Assembly: GCF_016859285.1 (NCBI RefSeq)
Contig: NC_053407.1
Location: 21,005,715 to 21,069,714 of the forward strand
Length of the DNA stretch: 64,000 bases
Reading direction: 5' to 3'
Source: Xiphias gladius
Taxonomy: Eukaryota; Chordata; Actinopteri; Istiophoriformes; Xiphiidae
Of this stretch, positions 26,301-38,600 are shown one piece after another. The position numbers and the translations under genes are program-made. Each line of letters begins with the position of its first letter. Positions within the stretch are counted from its first letter, which is position 1. The notes under the pieces were generated by a model. That model was not told where the DNA came from. It searched no databases and was given only the letters and a program-made list of their open reading frames with translations.

Positions 26301-27753
26301 ATTGTATCACTTTGAGAGGCGTTTCTAATTTCCTTTCTCCATCATGTACAGAAATGAGGAAAACAAATCACTTGAGACAACTTTCAATATGATGCAGTCC
26401 AATACAATGTCATACTTCTTAGAAATGTAACAAAGATATTATTTATAGCAGGGATATTTATCATGCTGTATTAGACTGTACAGGTGTATCCAATAATCTG
26501 GTAAATTAGTGTATCATATTTTGTTAAGTGGCATGTACCTAGCAGTTTCCTTGTCAGATACAAAAGTGGGCGTGGCAGCCAGAGGGCTACAAAGGTTCTT
26601 GCGGATGTAGATCTTCTCAGTGGAGGCAGCACAGTTGACAGATTTCTCTCTGGTGGTCACTTCCACAGGCTTTCTCTCACACTGCACAGCTAAAACACAA
26701 AACAAAGACATCAAACCTTATTTTTGCTACTCCTAAATAACATATCCAAAACTGTATACATTGACTACTACAGTCGCTTACAATCCTGTTTCATGCCCAG
26801 AGCTATGCAGCGCTGCAGTCGACAGTACTGGCATCGGTTTCGGTGAAGCTTGTTGATGGCACACTCTCCGGAGCCCCTGCATGTATATACCAGGTTCTTC
26901 CTAATACTGCGTTTGAAGAAGCCCTTACAGCCCTCACAACTGACAGCTCCGTAATGACGCCCTGAGAGAGGAGAGAGAACACAGGGTCGGATTAGTGAAC
27001 ACTTGCTCATGTGTTACAGAAAAATAATAATGTTAAAGCAAATTCAACTTTCCTACCTGAGGCCTTATCCCCACAAACAACGCAGTACTCAACCACTGGC
27101 TTCGCAATAGACTGGTCTGAGCCTTCAGTCACAAACTGGGAAACAACCCAAGACAATGGAATAATTTAATACAGCAAACATAGGATTAAGTTTAGACTGG
27201 CTAAACACGTTCATGCTTCAGTCATAAGACCTTTCATTAACTTGTTTATCAAAAATGACTGAAAGAAGTCACTAATATCCTCTGGCAATACCTGAATCTG
27301 CTGCCCAGCTAGTTCAGGGGAGGCAAACAACAGCTGGTTAACCCCAGAGCCATCTGGAGTAGCTAGGATGACCTTGTTGGGTGAGCCATCTTGCTTGGCC
27401 AGGATCACCTTCCCACCAGGGGAATAGTCAGCATTTGCTAGAATAAACTGCTGCTTTCCGGGAGAGGATGGCTCAAGAGCTGTGACGATCTGGATCTTCT
27501 GGCCAGTCTGCTGATCTGTTACAATCTGTTACAAACAAAAAAATCAACACATGAGGGAGTGTTGTCTGTAGATGTAAATGTGGGGTTAAGCTAATTCATG
27601 TGCACATTCTGCACATGTGTTCATTCAAACACAATTAAAACAGAATAACAGTCTCTAGTGGTGCACAGGCTGTCACATCACCTGGATTCTGTGTCCTAAA
27701 GCCATGTTGTTGTCTGTTGACACAAGCTGAATCCTCTGAGTCTGTCCATCCAT
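23331..27753 (-). CDS. nr2c1: nr2c1, orphan nuclear receptor TR2 (611 aa)
   Basis: Thirteen coding exons: 27,753-27,682, 27,525-27,292, 27,135-27,057, 26,961-26,782, 26,689-26,539, 26,007-25,911, 25,572-25,385, 25,013-24,860, 24,714-24,593, 24,477-24,335, 24,071-23,934, 23,765-23,660 and 23,502-23,331. Phases agree throughout, giving 611 residues (human 603). The DNA-binding domain starts at about residue 120 with [10 protein letters not shown], followed by the P-box [11 protein letters not shown] and a second C4 finger ending [18 protein letters not shown]. The YCRLQRC signature and the N-terminal GVNQLLF favour TR2 over TR4 (NR2C2). The ligand-binding domain runs from about [19 protein letters not shown] to [18 protein letters not shown]2 is a nuclear factor that binds direct repeats of AGGTCA, often with TR4, and mostly represses. 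The start ATG follows a noncoding 5' exon. Confidence 0.94.
26100..26514. mobile_element. Degenerate dispersed repeat in nr2c1 intron
   Basis: The right end reads AGGTGTATCCAATAATCTGG and continues to GTGTAT. It matches the right end of the element at 42,506-42,834 in about 26 of 33 positions, which suggests related termini. The interior shows no coding frame. The left boundary is unclear. Confidence 0.4.
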
Positions 27754-27840
27754 TCTGATACTGTACACACCTTCTTCCACTGCTCTTCACATCAGTGCCC
27801 CATGAGGCATGCACGCCTGTAGAGAGAGCATATATATTTC

Positions 27841-28257
27841 ATAAAAAACAAGATCCCAGAAGTCTTGCTAGATATTGAATAATGCAGACAACTGTGTGTG
27901 TGTGTGGGGGGGGGGTTTAAATATACAAAGGCGACGGCAGTCCGTCTTCAGGTGAAATAATATTATCAATTTATTTCTTGAGCATATAGGCAAACAGACA
28001 GCCCAACGCATATCGACTCTAGGGTCTGAGAACCTACTGAAGACCTAGAGTCAATACACGTTGGTCTGTTTGTTTGCCTATATGCTTGAGGACCCTAATG
28101 AAGACCTAGAGTCGATACGTGTTGGTCTGTTTGTTTGCCTGTACGGTCGAGGAAAAAATTAGTAATCATTTCACCTTAAGACGGAGTGCCTTAGTTTTTT
28201 CCACAGATGTCTGCATTATTCAATATCTACCAAGACTTCTGGGATCTTGTTTTTTAT
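27841..28257. mobile_element. Long inverted-repeat element in nr2c1 intron 1
   Basis: The outer 54-56 bases at each end are inverted copies with only two mismatches (ATAAAAAACAAGATCCCAG at the left; CTGGGATCTTGTTTTTTAT at the right). The inverted match continues inward with lower identity to about 28,028 and back out from 28,100. Inside, a unit beginning GAAGACCTAGAGTC repeats at 28,039 and 28,100 (61-bp period). The DNA could fold into a long hairpin. It starts about 90 bp upstream of the first coding exon of nr2c1. No coding capacity. Confidence 0.8.
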
Positions 28258-29807
28258 ACTTCTACCTGCTACAAGTATAAAGATCACCTGTTGGATCAGC
28301 CGGAGCCATGCAGTGCGTCCTCCCTCCGTTGAAAAATATATTTACTTTATGTCTTATTAATGCAAATGATGGGTCAGGACAGGGAATACCGCCAAGTATA
28401 TGGATTCTCTAATTTTCTTACTGTCAGCAATGCAGTTCTTACCGACATTGGGGACTATTTTTAGCAGATTTGTAAATATTAAGTGGACTTGGAAGTAGCC
28501 AATTTACAGAAGCCGGGCGTATGTGTGTGATTGACTCACAAGAAACTACAGTGCTCAAGGTAATGTAGGAATATGTCAGCGAAAGGGGATAAATATGCTT
28601 TTTTTAATAGTTCTGGAAAATGGTGGAGGTGTATGATGCAGAGGAATAAGCACTGTCAGGCTACATTGACAAAACTCACCAACAGGATCAATTATCTCTT
28701 TGTTTTAGTGTTTTCATGGAGATTTGATTATGATTAAAAAGAAAAAAAAAACAGACAATCACTAGTCTTATCCTTAAACGATGTTTGAGTTCTGTGTTTA
28801 ATTAAGATCCCATAAAAAATTTCATAAAACTTTCACCTCAAGTGTAAATAGCATTTTATGTACTGCTGTTTGTGGCGGGACCCTCAGCTCCAACTCAGAT
28901 TGCTAGATACACTATATCACAGTTCAGGGTTGTTATTAAGATGAACACTAAGAGTGAATATGCCTTACATAACACTTAACTAACGTTGCAGCTACTCTTA
29001 TTATTCCTCACGTTTATTAGTTTACCTCTCCCTTTAGCCGGAAAACTTTATCGATATTTCTAAACGATGTTTAGAGCAACCAAAATCAAAACTAGCTTGA
29101 AATTATCTGTAATGAACCAACCGGTAAAGTACAAATTTCTGGTCCATCATATTGCATATCACTAACTAATGTTAGTTTGTGGCCTATGCTAACCAATCTA
29201 GCCGACGCTAGCTTGAAACTGCACTATTGCTGGCCCTGTTTTAAAATACAGCTTAATTTAACTGTAATGCGTCTACAGATAAGCAGTAAAGCTGTAGTAG
29301 TAACTCAGACAAGCTCTTGACAGCCAGCTATTTAAAATCGATACGGAAGATAAAGGTATTTCTTTTCCTGTGGGTGAAAGGTCAACATTGAAGGGTTAAA
29401 GCATGCTAGGGTTCAAGGCCCGTGATGCCGACTCGTAGAGTCAACGGCAGGACTTCGGTTTTGACAACTGGGCGGAATTCGCACTAATTTTTGCACTGGA
29501 TTTCCACATCTATCGGCACTTTAGCAAAACAGCTGATGATTTAACACTACGGGGCGCCGCTGTCGCATTCACGTCTAAAACAATGATGTGGATGTTTAGT
29601 TTGCGGAGACTGGTTAGCAAAGCTAGCGCACCAGCTAACATCAGATAGCAGTAACACCGTTAGCTGACGCGGCTGAGCATGTTGGCTAACTAGCATGTCC
29701 ATTAACAGTGTTCCTGTTGCCGAATTGCCTCAACAGCTACACGTAAACGTTTGCTAGAGAAGCAGCAATGTGGGTGCTCACACATACCAACATTATAACA
29801 TACCTAC

Positions 29808-30095
29808 CAAATGTAATTTTTATGCGCCGGGCGTCGGACGACAATGCTAACAAGCTAGGCTAGCCTTTGCTAGCTGGTAGCTAATGGCAGCTTCCCTGCT
29901 GTAGACCTACTGAACATTCCCTCCCTTCCTGTGTTACCGGCAAGTCGTGTCCCTTTCATGAAACTATCATGCGTCCACATTAATAAATATTTCTTACCTG
30001 TCGAGAAGCTTTTAGGTCAGATAATGTATTGCTTTCAATAAGTTAATATTTTAACTGTTTGCTGCAGTTGGTGGGAGGGTCAGAGTTCGTGACCT
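29808..30095 (-). other. nr2c1: Candidate noncoding first exons of nr2c1
   Basis: Two good minus-strand donors lie here: CGACAG|GTAAGAA, with the exon ending at 29,998, and ACATTTG|GTAGGTATG, with the exon ending at 29,808. Either could join the acceptor CTACAG|GCG, which starts the exon carrying the nr2c1 ATG (about 27,822). Two alternative 5' UTR exons are plausible. The 5' limits are unknown. Confidence 0.45.
30076..30095. promoter_or_regulatory. nr2c1: Nuclear-receptor half-site cluster at the nr2c1 5' end
   Basis: AGGGTCA and AGTTCG lie on the plus strand spaced as a DR1. TGACCT follows directly, which reads AGGTCA on the minus strand. Direct repeats of this hexamer are the TR2/TR4 target type. 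Whether the receptor controls its own gene here is inference. Confidence 0.35.
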
Positions 30096-30118
30096 TTTTT
30101 TCATCAATAAACGGCTTA

Positions 30119-30130
30119 TGCACATGCGCA
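30119..30130. promoter_or_regulatory. nr2c1: NRF1-like site near the nr2c1 start
   Basis: TGCACATGCGCA resembles the palindromic NRF1 consensus (GCGCATGCGC), common in CpG-type promoters close to the start site. Motif resemblance only. Confidence 0.35.
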
Positions 30131-30521
30131 GTTAGTTAGCCGCCGTCCACAGCCTGCGCTGGTTTGTGATGGTGTACACCTGTCAAAATGTTATTATTTT
30201 CCTATTTGGCTTCAGTTTTTACAGGATTAATTACATATCTGTGGAAATCACAAGCGCAGCACGCAGTATATAATGAGAAAGTTGAATAATCCACTTCGCT
30301 GAACGCACCTCAACAGTTCTGCATGAAGTGAACCTGCTGCCACATAGACAGTTAGTCAAAGCAAAAAAATAATGCTGCTTCAATGTTGTGCTCATTAAGA
30401 AGTACTGGTACCACAGCACTGTACTTAGGAGTAATTAAAACGTAATCAGAATAATAGCTACTCTTAGAGAAGAGTAGGCAACGTCATTGGATTTAACATT
30501 ATGGTACCACTTTCTGAGAAG

Positions 30522-31438
30522 GCACCATTTATAAAGGGTTTGTCAGTTGTGATTAATGGCTTTATAGAATGATTGATACATGATCAGATCAGTTCTAAGT
30601 CATTAATACTACATCAAAACCTGGTATCTTCTGGGTTCATTTGGGGGACCCTCCAATGGACTGTTTGGCCACAACTGAAAAAGTGCCACAGAGCATCTGG
30701 ACCAGAATCCATTTATCAACTAATACAGAGTTTGACTAGCTGTTGATGTACGCACAAAACTTAAAATAGTACAGATGTCGAGAGAACAATGTGGTAAATA
30801 TGTAATGTTCATGGTAAGAGCTGTTTTTATTATTTATTATTTTATTTTAAGTTAATAAGTTCCCGATTTGTTGCTTGAATAAAGACTCGTGCATCGGTGT
30901 GCCCTGTTTAAATTTAATGATTTGGTAGCAACATAGTTGTACGTTTCTGTTCAGTAACAATGCAGTTATAAATGTTGTCGAACCAATAATGAATACTTAG
31001 GGTTTCACAACTTTTTTTAATAGGTCATCAGATTTGCAGTTATCAATGTTAGTATGACATTATTAAAGGGTCTCGGGTTTCTGGATTTCTACCAAGCCAT
31101 TAGCAAAAGTTAGTCATCTGCATTTATAAATATTTATAATTATGGGTTCTAAAATCCTTTAAATCTGAAGCTATAAATGTTAACTAGCAGTTTATAGACG
31201 GATTTCGGTCCAATGTCCTCCAGCCTTTTCCAGAAGATACATGGTAAAACAGTCCATTGGAGAGGTATTCCTAATGAATCAAAGAGCTGAAAAGACAAGC
31301 AAGGTGTTGTACCAGAGGGGTTTTCCACAACATGGCAACCCCAAAAGCTGTTCTAATTAATTCCTTATAACTGATCTATAAAGTATTAACACTAATAAAT
31401 TTATTAATTACAGTCTATTAAATCTTTATAAATGGTGC
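30522..31438. mobile_element. Element with 15-bp terminal inverted repeats
   Basis: Perfect inverted ends GCACCATTTATAAAG (30,522-30,536) and CTTTATAAATGGTGC (31,424-31,438). The interior shares blocks with 57,630-58,110, for example CTGGACCAGAATCCAT against its inverted partner there, and AAATCTGAAG. At 917 bp with no transposase frame, it is a non-autonomous DNA element. It fills much of the space between the nr2c1 promoter and the fgd6 3' end. Confidence 0.75.
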
Positions 31439-32231
31439 ATTTGCAAAAAATGGTGCATGCAAAAGGCAGAGTTCAGGCTTTATTGTTTTAAATTAAAAAA
31501 AAAAAAAAAGATAATACAATGAACAATGTCCAATCAACTTCATGCTCTTCAGTGGCTCTTCAGGGCTCCGCAGCTACATAATTACTGGTCTTCCTGCAAC
31601 AGCAACCAAGTTTTAACACTGAAATGGATGTGATTTCTAAGTACAGTATTTCATTAATACTTAAAAATATCATCTATGTGAAAAGCTATTCAGTTACAGC
31701 AACACAAGTATTCATATTATTTATTTCCCCATTTGCTGACTACTAAAACACATTGCTCTTCCACTATTTTAAATGCAAAGGCAAATTGTTTGTTCCTCTT
31801 TGCTCAACTGACCATGACAAAAGAAAAAGTTAAACAAAAAAGAAGTAAAAACAAGATTCATGGAAATTTGATAACATTTCATTTACAACCATCTATATTT
31901 ACAGATGATAAGCGTGTAGGGATATAATCTATTTACAGCCATTTGAGTGACTTAAGTGCAAAACACATTTTGGTACAGTTTTGTCAAAGTACAGTTAGTA
32001 TATGTCCAAACAGTGACTATTCCCCTAATACACCATTAAGACTTTAGTTGATACTCAAAGTTACAGAAAGGCTTAATAATGTAAGGTGAAAGTGCACATC
32101 TTGTGTTCCATAGCCAACTTCACAATTGTGAAATAAAGCAATTATTCCCAAAAAACAAAAAAACATCTACATGATTTGTTTTGACCACTGATGATTATTG
32201 GGTAAATATGGATCAAAATGATATGAAAGTT
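31439..32231. other. Spacer between repeat element and fgd6 3' end
   Basis: AT-rich sequence with an A-run near 31,495-31,509. No exon or RNA gene recognised. The right part may be extended fgd6 3' UTR. Confidence 0.5.
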
Positions 32232-32259
32232 TTTATTACAAATCTATAGACAATGGGCT

Positions 32260-32265
32260 TTTATT
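32260..32265 (-). terminator. fgd6: Candidate fgd6 poly(A) signal
   Basis: AATAAA on the minus strand about 400 nt past the fgd6 stop codon. A second hexamer lies at 32,232-32,237. Confidence 0.4.
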
Positions 32266-32660
32266 GACAAATCTGTGCAATGGAGATCCAAGCAGGTTCC
32301 TAGACAATTAAATAAAAATGTGGTGACAAAATCAGAGCTCAAAAGTCTAAAATGGCTACAGATGGTAGTGGAATAATTCTTAAGATGTAGCCAAAACTAC
32401 ATAAAACCTGGTGGAAAAGATTCACGTTGACATACAAAAACAAAATGGGTAATTACAACCTTCACAGGAGTGCTCTGAAAATAATGTAAAAGGTAACTAC
32501 AGTAAATCTGATAAAGGCAATAAAATATGTGTGTATTTAATTTCAATGCAACTAATATGGTGTCTCCAGGTGCTTTTTGCAGAAGAGAGCACTGAGGTAA
32601 AACATTTTCAGGCAAGGGCAAGAAAGTATGTTGAATAACTTCACACATGGTCTGAAGGTA

Positions 32661-35600
32661 CTAAAGTACAGTGGCTTCTTTGAATGAGTTGATCCATCTG
32701 TTAAAAAAAAAAAAGAAAACATCATTAGTATTGTTATTGCTGTCATCATATACAACAATGAGTAGCATCCCTCTTGATACTGTACCTCTGGGCTGTTTGT
32801 ACGTCATCAGCTTTAAAATTGTAATAAAGTGTGTTTTTGTGGTAGAGCTTAAACTGTAACTTCTGAGATGAATCTACTTTCAACATAAATCCTAACAGGG
32901 GCTGACTCTCTAAGGCTGCAACATCCTGCATGAAGACACAATAAAGGATAGATGTTAGATTCACATGACATCAGATCCTATTGGTCCAATTATAACATGA
33001 CGATAGCCTTTTATTGAGACAGGTAGGATACTTTACCTCACTTGCAGCATACGTGTACAAGACTTTGTCTTTGATGACGAACCACAGCCTCTTCCCCTGC
33101 TTCTTATTGCCCTTGGACCTCTGCAGATATCCACTCATGGAGGAGTTGTCTGTGTTTGCTGACACCTGAAACAAGTAAAACCCATCTGATGAGTTTTCTG
33201 GTCGTTATAAACAACAATGCATCCTGATCAGGACAATGCATCAGCCACCTCTTTGAGCGCCGCAGGTATCTTCTTCTGCTTCCTAGAGAAAGCAAAGGTA
33301 GTTCTGCTTCCTGGGGATACAGCTGCTGATAGGGACCTTTCACCTGATGAACAGAGATATGCAACATGCAGTGGCTTAATACACAGAAAAGACAGAGAAA
33401 AGAAGGTATGTCTGTGTCTAATTCATAGTGATGTTTCAGTCTTAGGCAACATAAAAATATAAGGATGACAGTGTCTTGTCATTGCAATGTTAGGAAGGAA
33501 GGAAGCTACTCTCACTTTTCTGCTGCACAAGAACAAGGAAACACTGGTCACACACTCGTGCTAACTGGTTCTTTAGGTATTCAAGACAGTGTTTGTTGGA
33601 GGAACAGGACTGGCACACCACCTGATGGGATGAGAAAGCATATGATACAAAACTTTTCTCTCTTTTTTTTTTTTTTTTACAACAGCAATTGTAATGTGAT
33701 CTGCTGTCCTGTTTTTAAAGGAATAATTAGACATTTTGAGTAATATGCTCATTCACTTTCTTGTCAAGAGTTAGATGAGAAGATCCATATCAATATTTGT
33801 CTGTACAGTAAATATGAAACTATCACCAACAGCAGGTTGCTGTAAACATGACAATTTGCCCTTTTACGGGGGCTTACGTGTCGGACTCTTTCTTTGCCAG
33901 GACCAGTGACTTCCTGGAGTTCTACTGTGTCTACTGTCGCCAGGAAGCCAGCGGATGCTAAACTCGTTTAGTTTTTGTACAATTGAAACAAACAAGATAT
34001 AACGTGCTAATTAGTGAGCTTTACAGGTGCTGGTAGGCCACTTTTTGTCACCTCACCTTTCCACATGCACGGCAGTGGTGTCTCCTCCACGTTAGAGAGA
34101 ACTCACAGGTGCAGATCATGCACATGGTGGTGCGCGGGTCAGGGATCCATATTGGGGCCTTGGATCCCAAAGGAGCACCATCACTACTATCCCTCAGTTC
34201 TGCCTGGATATTAGTAAAAAACACGCTCACTGCTCATATATACACCATTAAATACACTCTTTAGTTTTGATCACCCTAACATCAGCTTATACTTTGCAAA
34301 CAGGGAACATTTGAGGTGTATTTTTGAGGTTGTCTTACCTCTTCTGGAGGTTTGCCAGATATAAAACTGATCTTCTTCCTGGTGTAGTCACCGATCGCTG
34401 TGGAAATGGCCTCAAGCCATTCATCCCGCTCTGTGGCTGAACTGCAGGAAGAGAAAACAAAGTGTAACGACACACCTACACAGCATTGACAGACCTATGC
34501 ACTACAAAGAGAAACACAGGATGGCTATTACGTAATGAATTATAAAAGAGATACCTTTTGTTTCGGATCATTACCTTGCAGAGAGAATGAAGGAGCGCTC
34601 CACACTCTCAATGTTCAGCTCATTCTGATAGGCCTCTTGGCTTGGTTTGCTAACCTGTAATTATTTTAACTGTGAGCAGTGATGGCAGCGTATGTCTTCT
34701 CTAGTGATAATATGCATGTAAAAAGATGAAAAATGCAAGAAAATTAAAAAAAAGAAGTTCTCACCTTCATCCCAGCCAGACACAGCATGTTGTTGAGCTT
34801 GTACTGGCCTGACTGAACAGGAGTGGTGTACAGCAACGTGTCATTAAACTAGGAGAAATGACATAGAAACATCATTTACATTCGGTCATTATCTAATACA
34901 CTACAGAGGAGCTCAGAGTAGGACGATGAAAAGACTGGCAGAAATGAATTGATTTTATGTTTTGGTTTTTTTTTTGTTTTTGGGTTCATTCTCCAGCAGT
35001 GCTTTGATAAAAGATAACTGCAAAGTTTGGGTAAGTATAATCAAAGGCTGGATCACCTTTGAGCCTTGACCCCAGGACAGTCGAGAGTCTCTGATAGGAT
35101 CCTCACAGCAGCACAAAAACACAGCGATACAAATATGTATTGACCATATAATCCGTTGAAATGAACCCAACTAAAAATGAAGCCAGAATGAGCATCTCTC
35201 GGGGCCAGCATCTGATCATAATGTTCCCTCACAGAAGCATTTGGAGCAGAGGGAGTGTGGGACAGTGTAGACTGGGCAGATGACAAGGTCATTAAAGCGT
35301 TACCATGATCATGTTCTGAAAGCATGAAGTAGGAGAAGGACAAACAGATATATGTACTGTACCAGGAAGAACATTCGGGGCTGCATGACCTTCCTGGCCA
35401 GCTTCATCAGGACACCCTCTTTCAGGAAGATCTGGAGCGCAAAAATGTGACAAGACCACATTAAGTCATGTTTGTTGTTTCACGTTTAATTCAATGAGAC
35501 AGTTAAGGAACAGTCCTAAAGGCCATAAACCATTTGGTTGATAAACGTTTACAGCTAATAGTGTTGTAGTTCTGCTAATGTGGTTTCCTGTTCATCATAA

Positions 35601-38600
35601 TAATCAGTACTTTATTATGATTATTATATAATTATTTCATTATAATGACAAGAAGCTTTAATGTTACAGCTTAAAAAATTGAATAACTGATGCAATATGC
35701 AATATCAGTTAACAGTCTGAATCAGCTGTCACTCTTTCATAAATTCAATTGATGGATTCTAAGTTTCCATTTCACTTTGCTCCTTAGAAACAGGACCCTG
35801 TGAGGACCCTAAGGACCTTGAGGTTATATTGTTTTGTCAGCTGCTATTTTCAAAGTCAAGAAGGAACTCTGGAACTTAACTATTAAGCTAACAAGGACAA
35901 GAAGTCCTTCAAGTGGCAGAAAAATGGAAGTTTAAACATCGACTACTCCACGAGGAACACGATTGAAAGCTCCAGCTACTAAATGGATCTTAAAGTGAGA
36001 TTGAGTTCTCAACTTTATTAATTTTACTGCTTCATCTGAAACATGTATTAATATTTATGGAAAAGGGCTTTGGTGATTAATGTAAATGAAGTGTATTTCT
36101 TAACGTAACACAATCTAATTTAGATACATTTTCTAATGGTCAACATGTAAAATAGTAAAGCACAATAAGAAAAAAAACAAACAAAAAAAAACACAACTCT
36201 AAGAAACATATATCAGGCCTTACCCGCCCAGGCTGGACTATCTCATGGTGGCCATTCAGACTGCACTGCACCTGGATCAGCTTCTGGAAATTATCCTGAG
36301 ATTTAAAAAAAAAAAAAAAAAGGTGAATATCAGCAACCTGTATAGAACATTTAATCAACCTGTTAAGAAAATGTGCTGATTGTAAAATTTTAATTGGCTC
36401 TCACCCCATGTTTCATGATGTCGTTGGCGTGATTGGCCACCTCTTTTACCAGAGCAAGGGCAGCTGAGTGTAAAAAAATATCACATACATGAAAGACAAT
36501 GTTTCAATTCCACTGTCACCATCACTTGAATTTAAAGTACACAGATTCAAAAGATCCTTTGTTTACCCTGTGTGTCCTTGTAATCATCTGAGTCTTCATT
36601 CAGGTTTTTCAGATAGTCTGAAACAAAATTGCAAACATTTCAAAGTCAAGTTCAACAGTGCAACCAAACAAGTGAAAAACTACTTTGTACAGTGGGTCAC
36701 AAGGGCTCATTGTTGTGTAGTAAATTCCTGGAATGTAATCGGAAATTAAAACCCAGGATAAAAAGGTCAGCAGGTGCTTGCATAATGCAATTATACAAGA
36801 GTGACGTGAGGAACATTCTTCGCATTTTGGCACCGAACGATCGCCCCTGATGCATTAGACTCATGACACACTAAGCCCACTCATGTTAAAGCTTGTGTTA
36901 TGTCACTCAATCTGGTTTGGGCTGCACTTCAAAAATCTTATTAGATGAGGATTTAAGAAGCAAGACAGAACTATTAACTTCTTTTTTTTCTGTACACCAG
37001 GGGGCGACATGATGCCTATAATGAGATAATACAGGCTGGTCAAAAATGCAATGTTTAGGAGCCCATAACCACAAGGATGAATTGATTTGGGTTTAAATAA
37101 GGCTTGACTTTGACTTCAGAATGATATTATGTTGATTCATTTAAAGCTGTGAAAGTGACACTTCATCAGAAGTACCTGTGAGCAGCAGCTGATACTGTGG
37201 AATCCTCTGAACGGGCTTGAGTAGGTAATGCTTCAGAGCCAAGTTGGCACAGCGTGGACTGGCCTTGGACAGAGAATGATAGGCTTCACAAATGACACAG
37301 TTTTCAGGGACAAATACACATGCATGTCCTCTACACATACATAAACAAAGAAGCCTAACTGACCCAAAGGGACTCCCCCACCACCACCACCACCACCACC
37401 AGACCGAGAAAACAGGTTGAACAAGCATTGTTACCTCAAATTCCCGTACTACAGCTCCAAATGCTGGGTTCTTCTTACTCTGCTCTTCCAGCAGAGCCAC
37501 ATTCTTGTCAAACTCGCGGATGTATGTGGAGTACATCTTCAGATAGGGCCCTTTCTTCAGGAAAATGTCTGCTAGCTGCGCATTTTCATCCCTGTACACA
37601 GAATAAAGTAGAATGAGATAGACTACAGGCTGTGGCACAACACTTTCTTGAGTACACATGAGTAACTAAGCTGTAGAATACACTGTGGTAAATTATATAT
37701 TTCAGTATGAATAATTTCACAATAATATTTTGTACTGCTTTAGAATCAAGACTTATTATTAGTATTACTCCAACAGTTATTATCTCATTATCATTTAAAG
37801 CACTTTAACTAATATTATTTATGAGTAACATTAAAGATGATTATTCATGTTCCCCTTTCCTGGAGTTCTGACCTGCCACTGTTTTACTGGCACAGTAGTG
37901 AGTCCAACAGTAACAGGTGTAACACTGCAACAGAGTAGATGTGGGTACCAACAAAACCGAGCAATGCAATAAAAACACTCGACTTCTCTCTCTCTGGCTT
38001 CACATGATACTCTGATCATAGTCTATTGTACAGCTTAAGTAAACAACATAAACGAATAAGGTAAACTAAGAAAATAAAGTTGATCAAAATGTAATGTGTA
38101 CAGCATTTAGGTTAAGTGTATCATGAGCAATGCCTGTGGAAAACCAGATATTTCAGGAATATGGTTTTCCGCAGGTACATACATAATGCCCAACAAGTAT
38201 GTTTACACCCAGACATTACACCCACATCTAATCGTTAAGCATTTCATTCCTAAACCAGGGACAACAGTATGTTGCTACAACAGTCTCCACCCTTTCTAGG
38301 AAAGCCTTTGGAACCTGGCTGGGGGGGTTTGCTCATTCAGGCACAACAGTGAGTGCCTAGTGAGGTCAGATAAGGCCTGGCGGTTGTTATTCAAGTTCAT
38401 CCCACAGGTGTTGGGTTGGGGCTGAGGTCAGGGCTCTGCGATGGATTCATTCAAGTTGGAACAATTTTGCTTTTTTCACTTAAGAGATTTCTGTATTCCT
38501 TTTTTTCCTCTGTGCTCTTCGAACTGATTTGAAGCGGACGGAGCTTAGTAGGAAAAATGTGGTACTTTCGTGTACCAATCAGGATTTATGCTATGTTCAC

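Noticed and set aside
23331-27753. Assigning the receptor as nr2c2 (TR4)
   Set aside because: Some N-terminal residues look TR4-like, but [15 protein letters not shown] in the DNA-binding domain and GVNQLLF are TR2-type, and synteny agrees.
28039-28152. Regularly spaced repeats resembling a CRISPR-like array
   Set aside because: Only two imperfect units inside an inverted-repeat element in a vertebrate intron.
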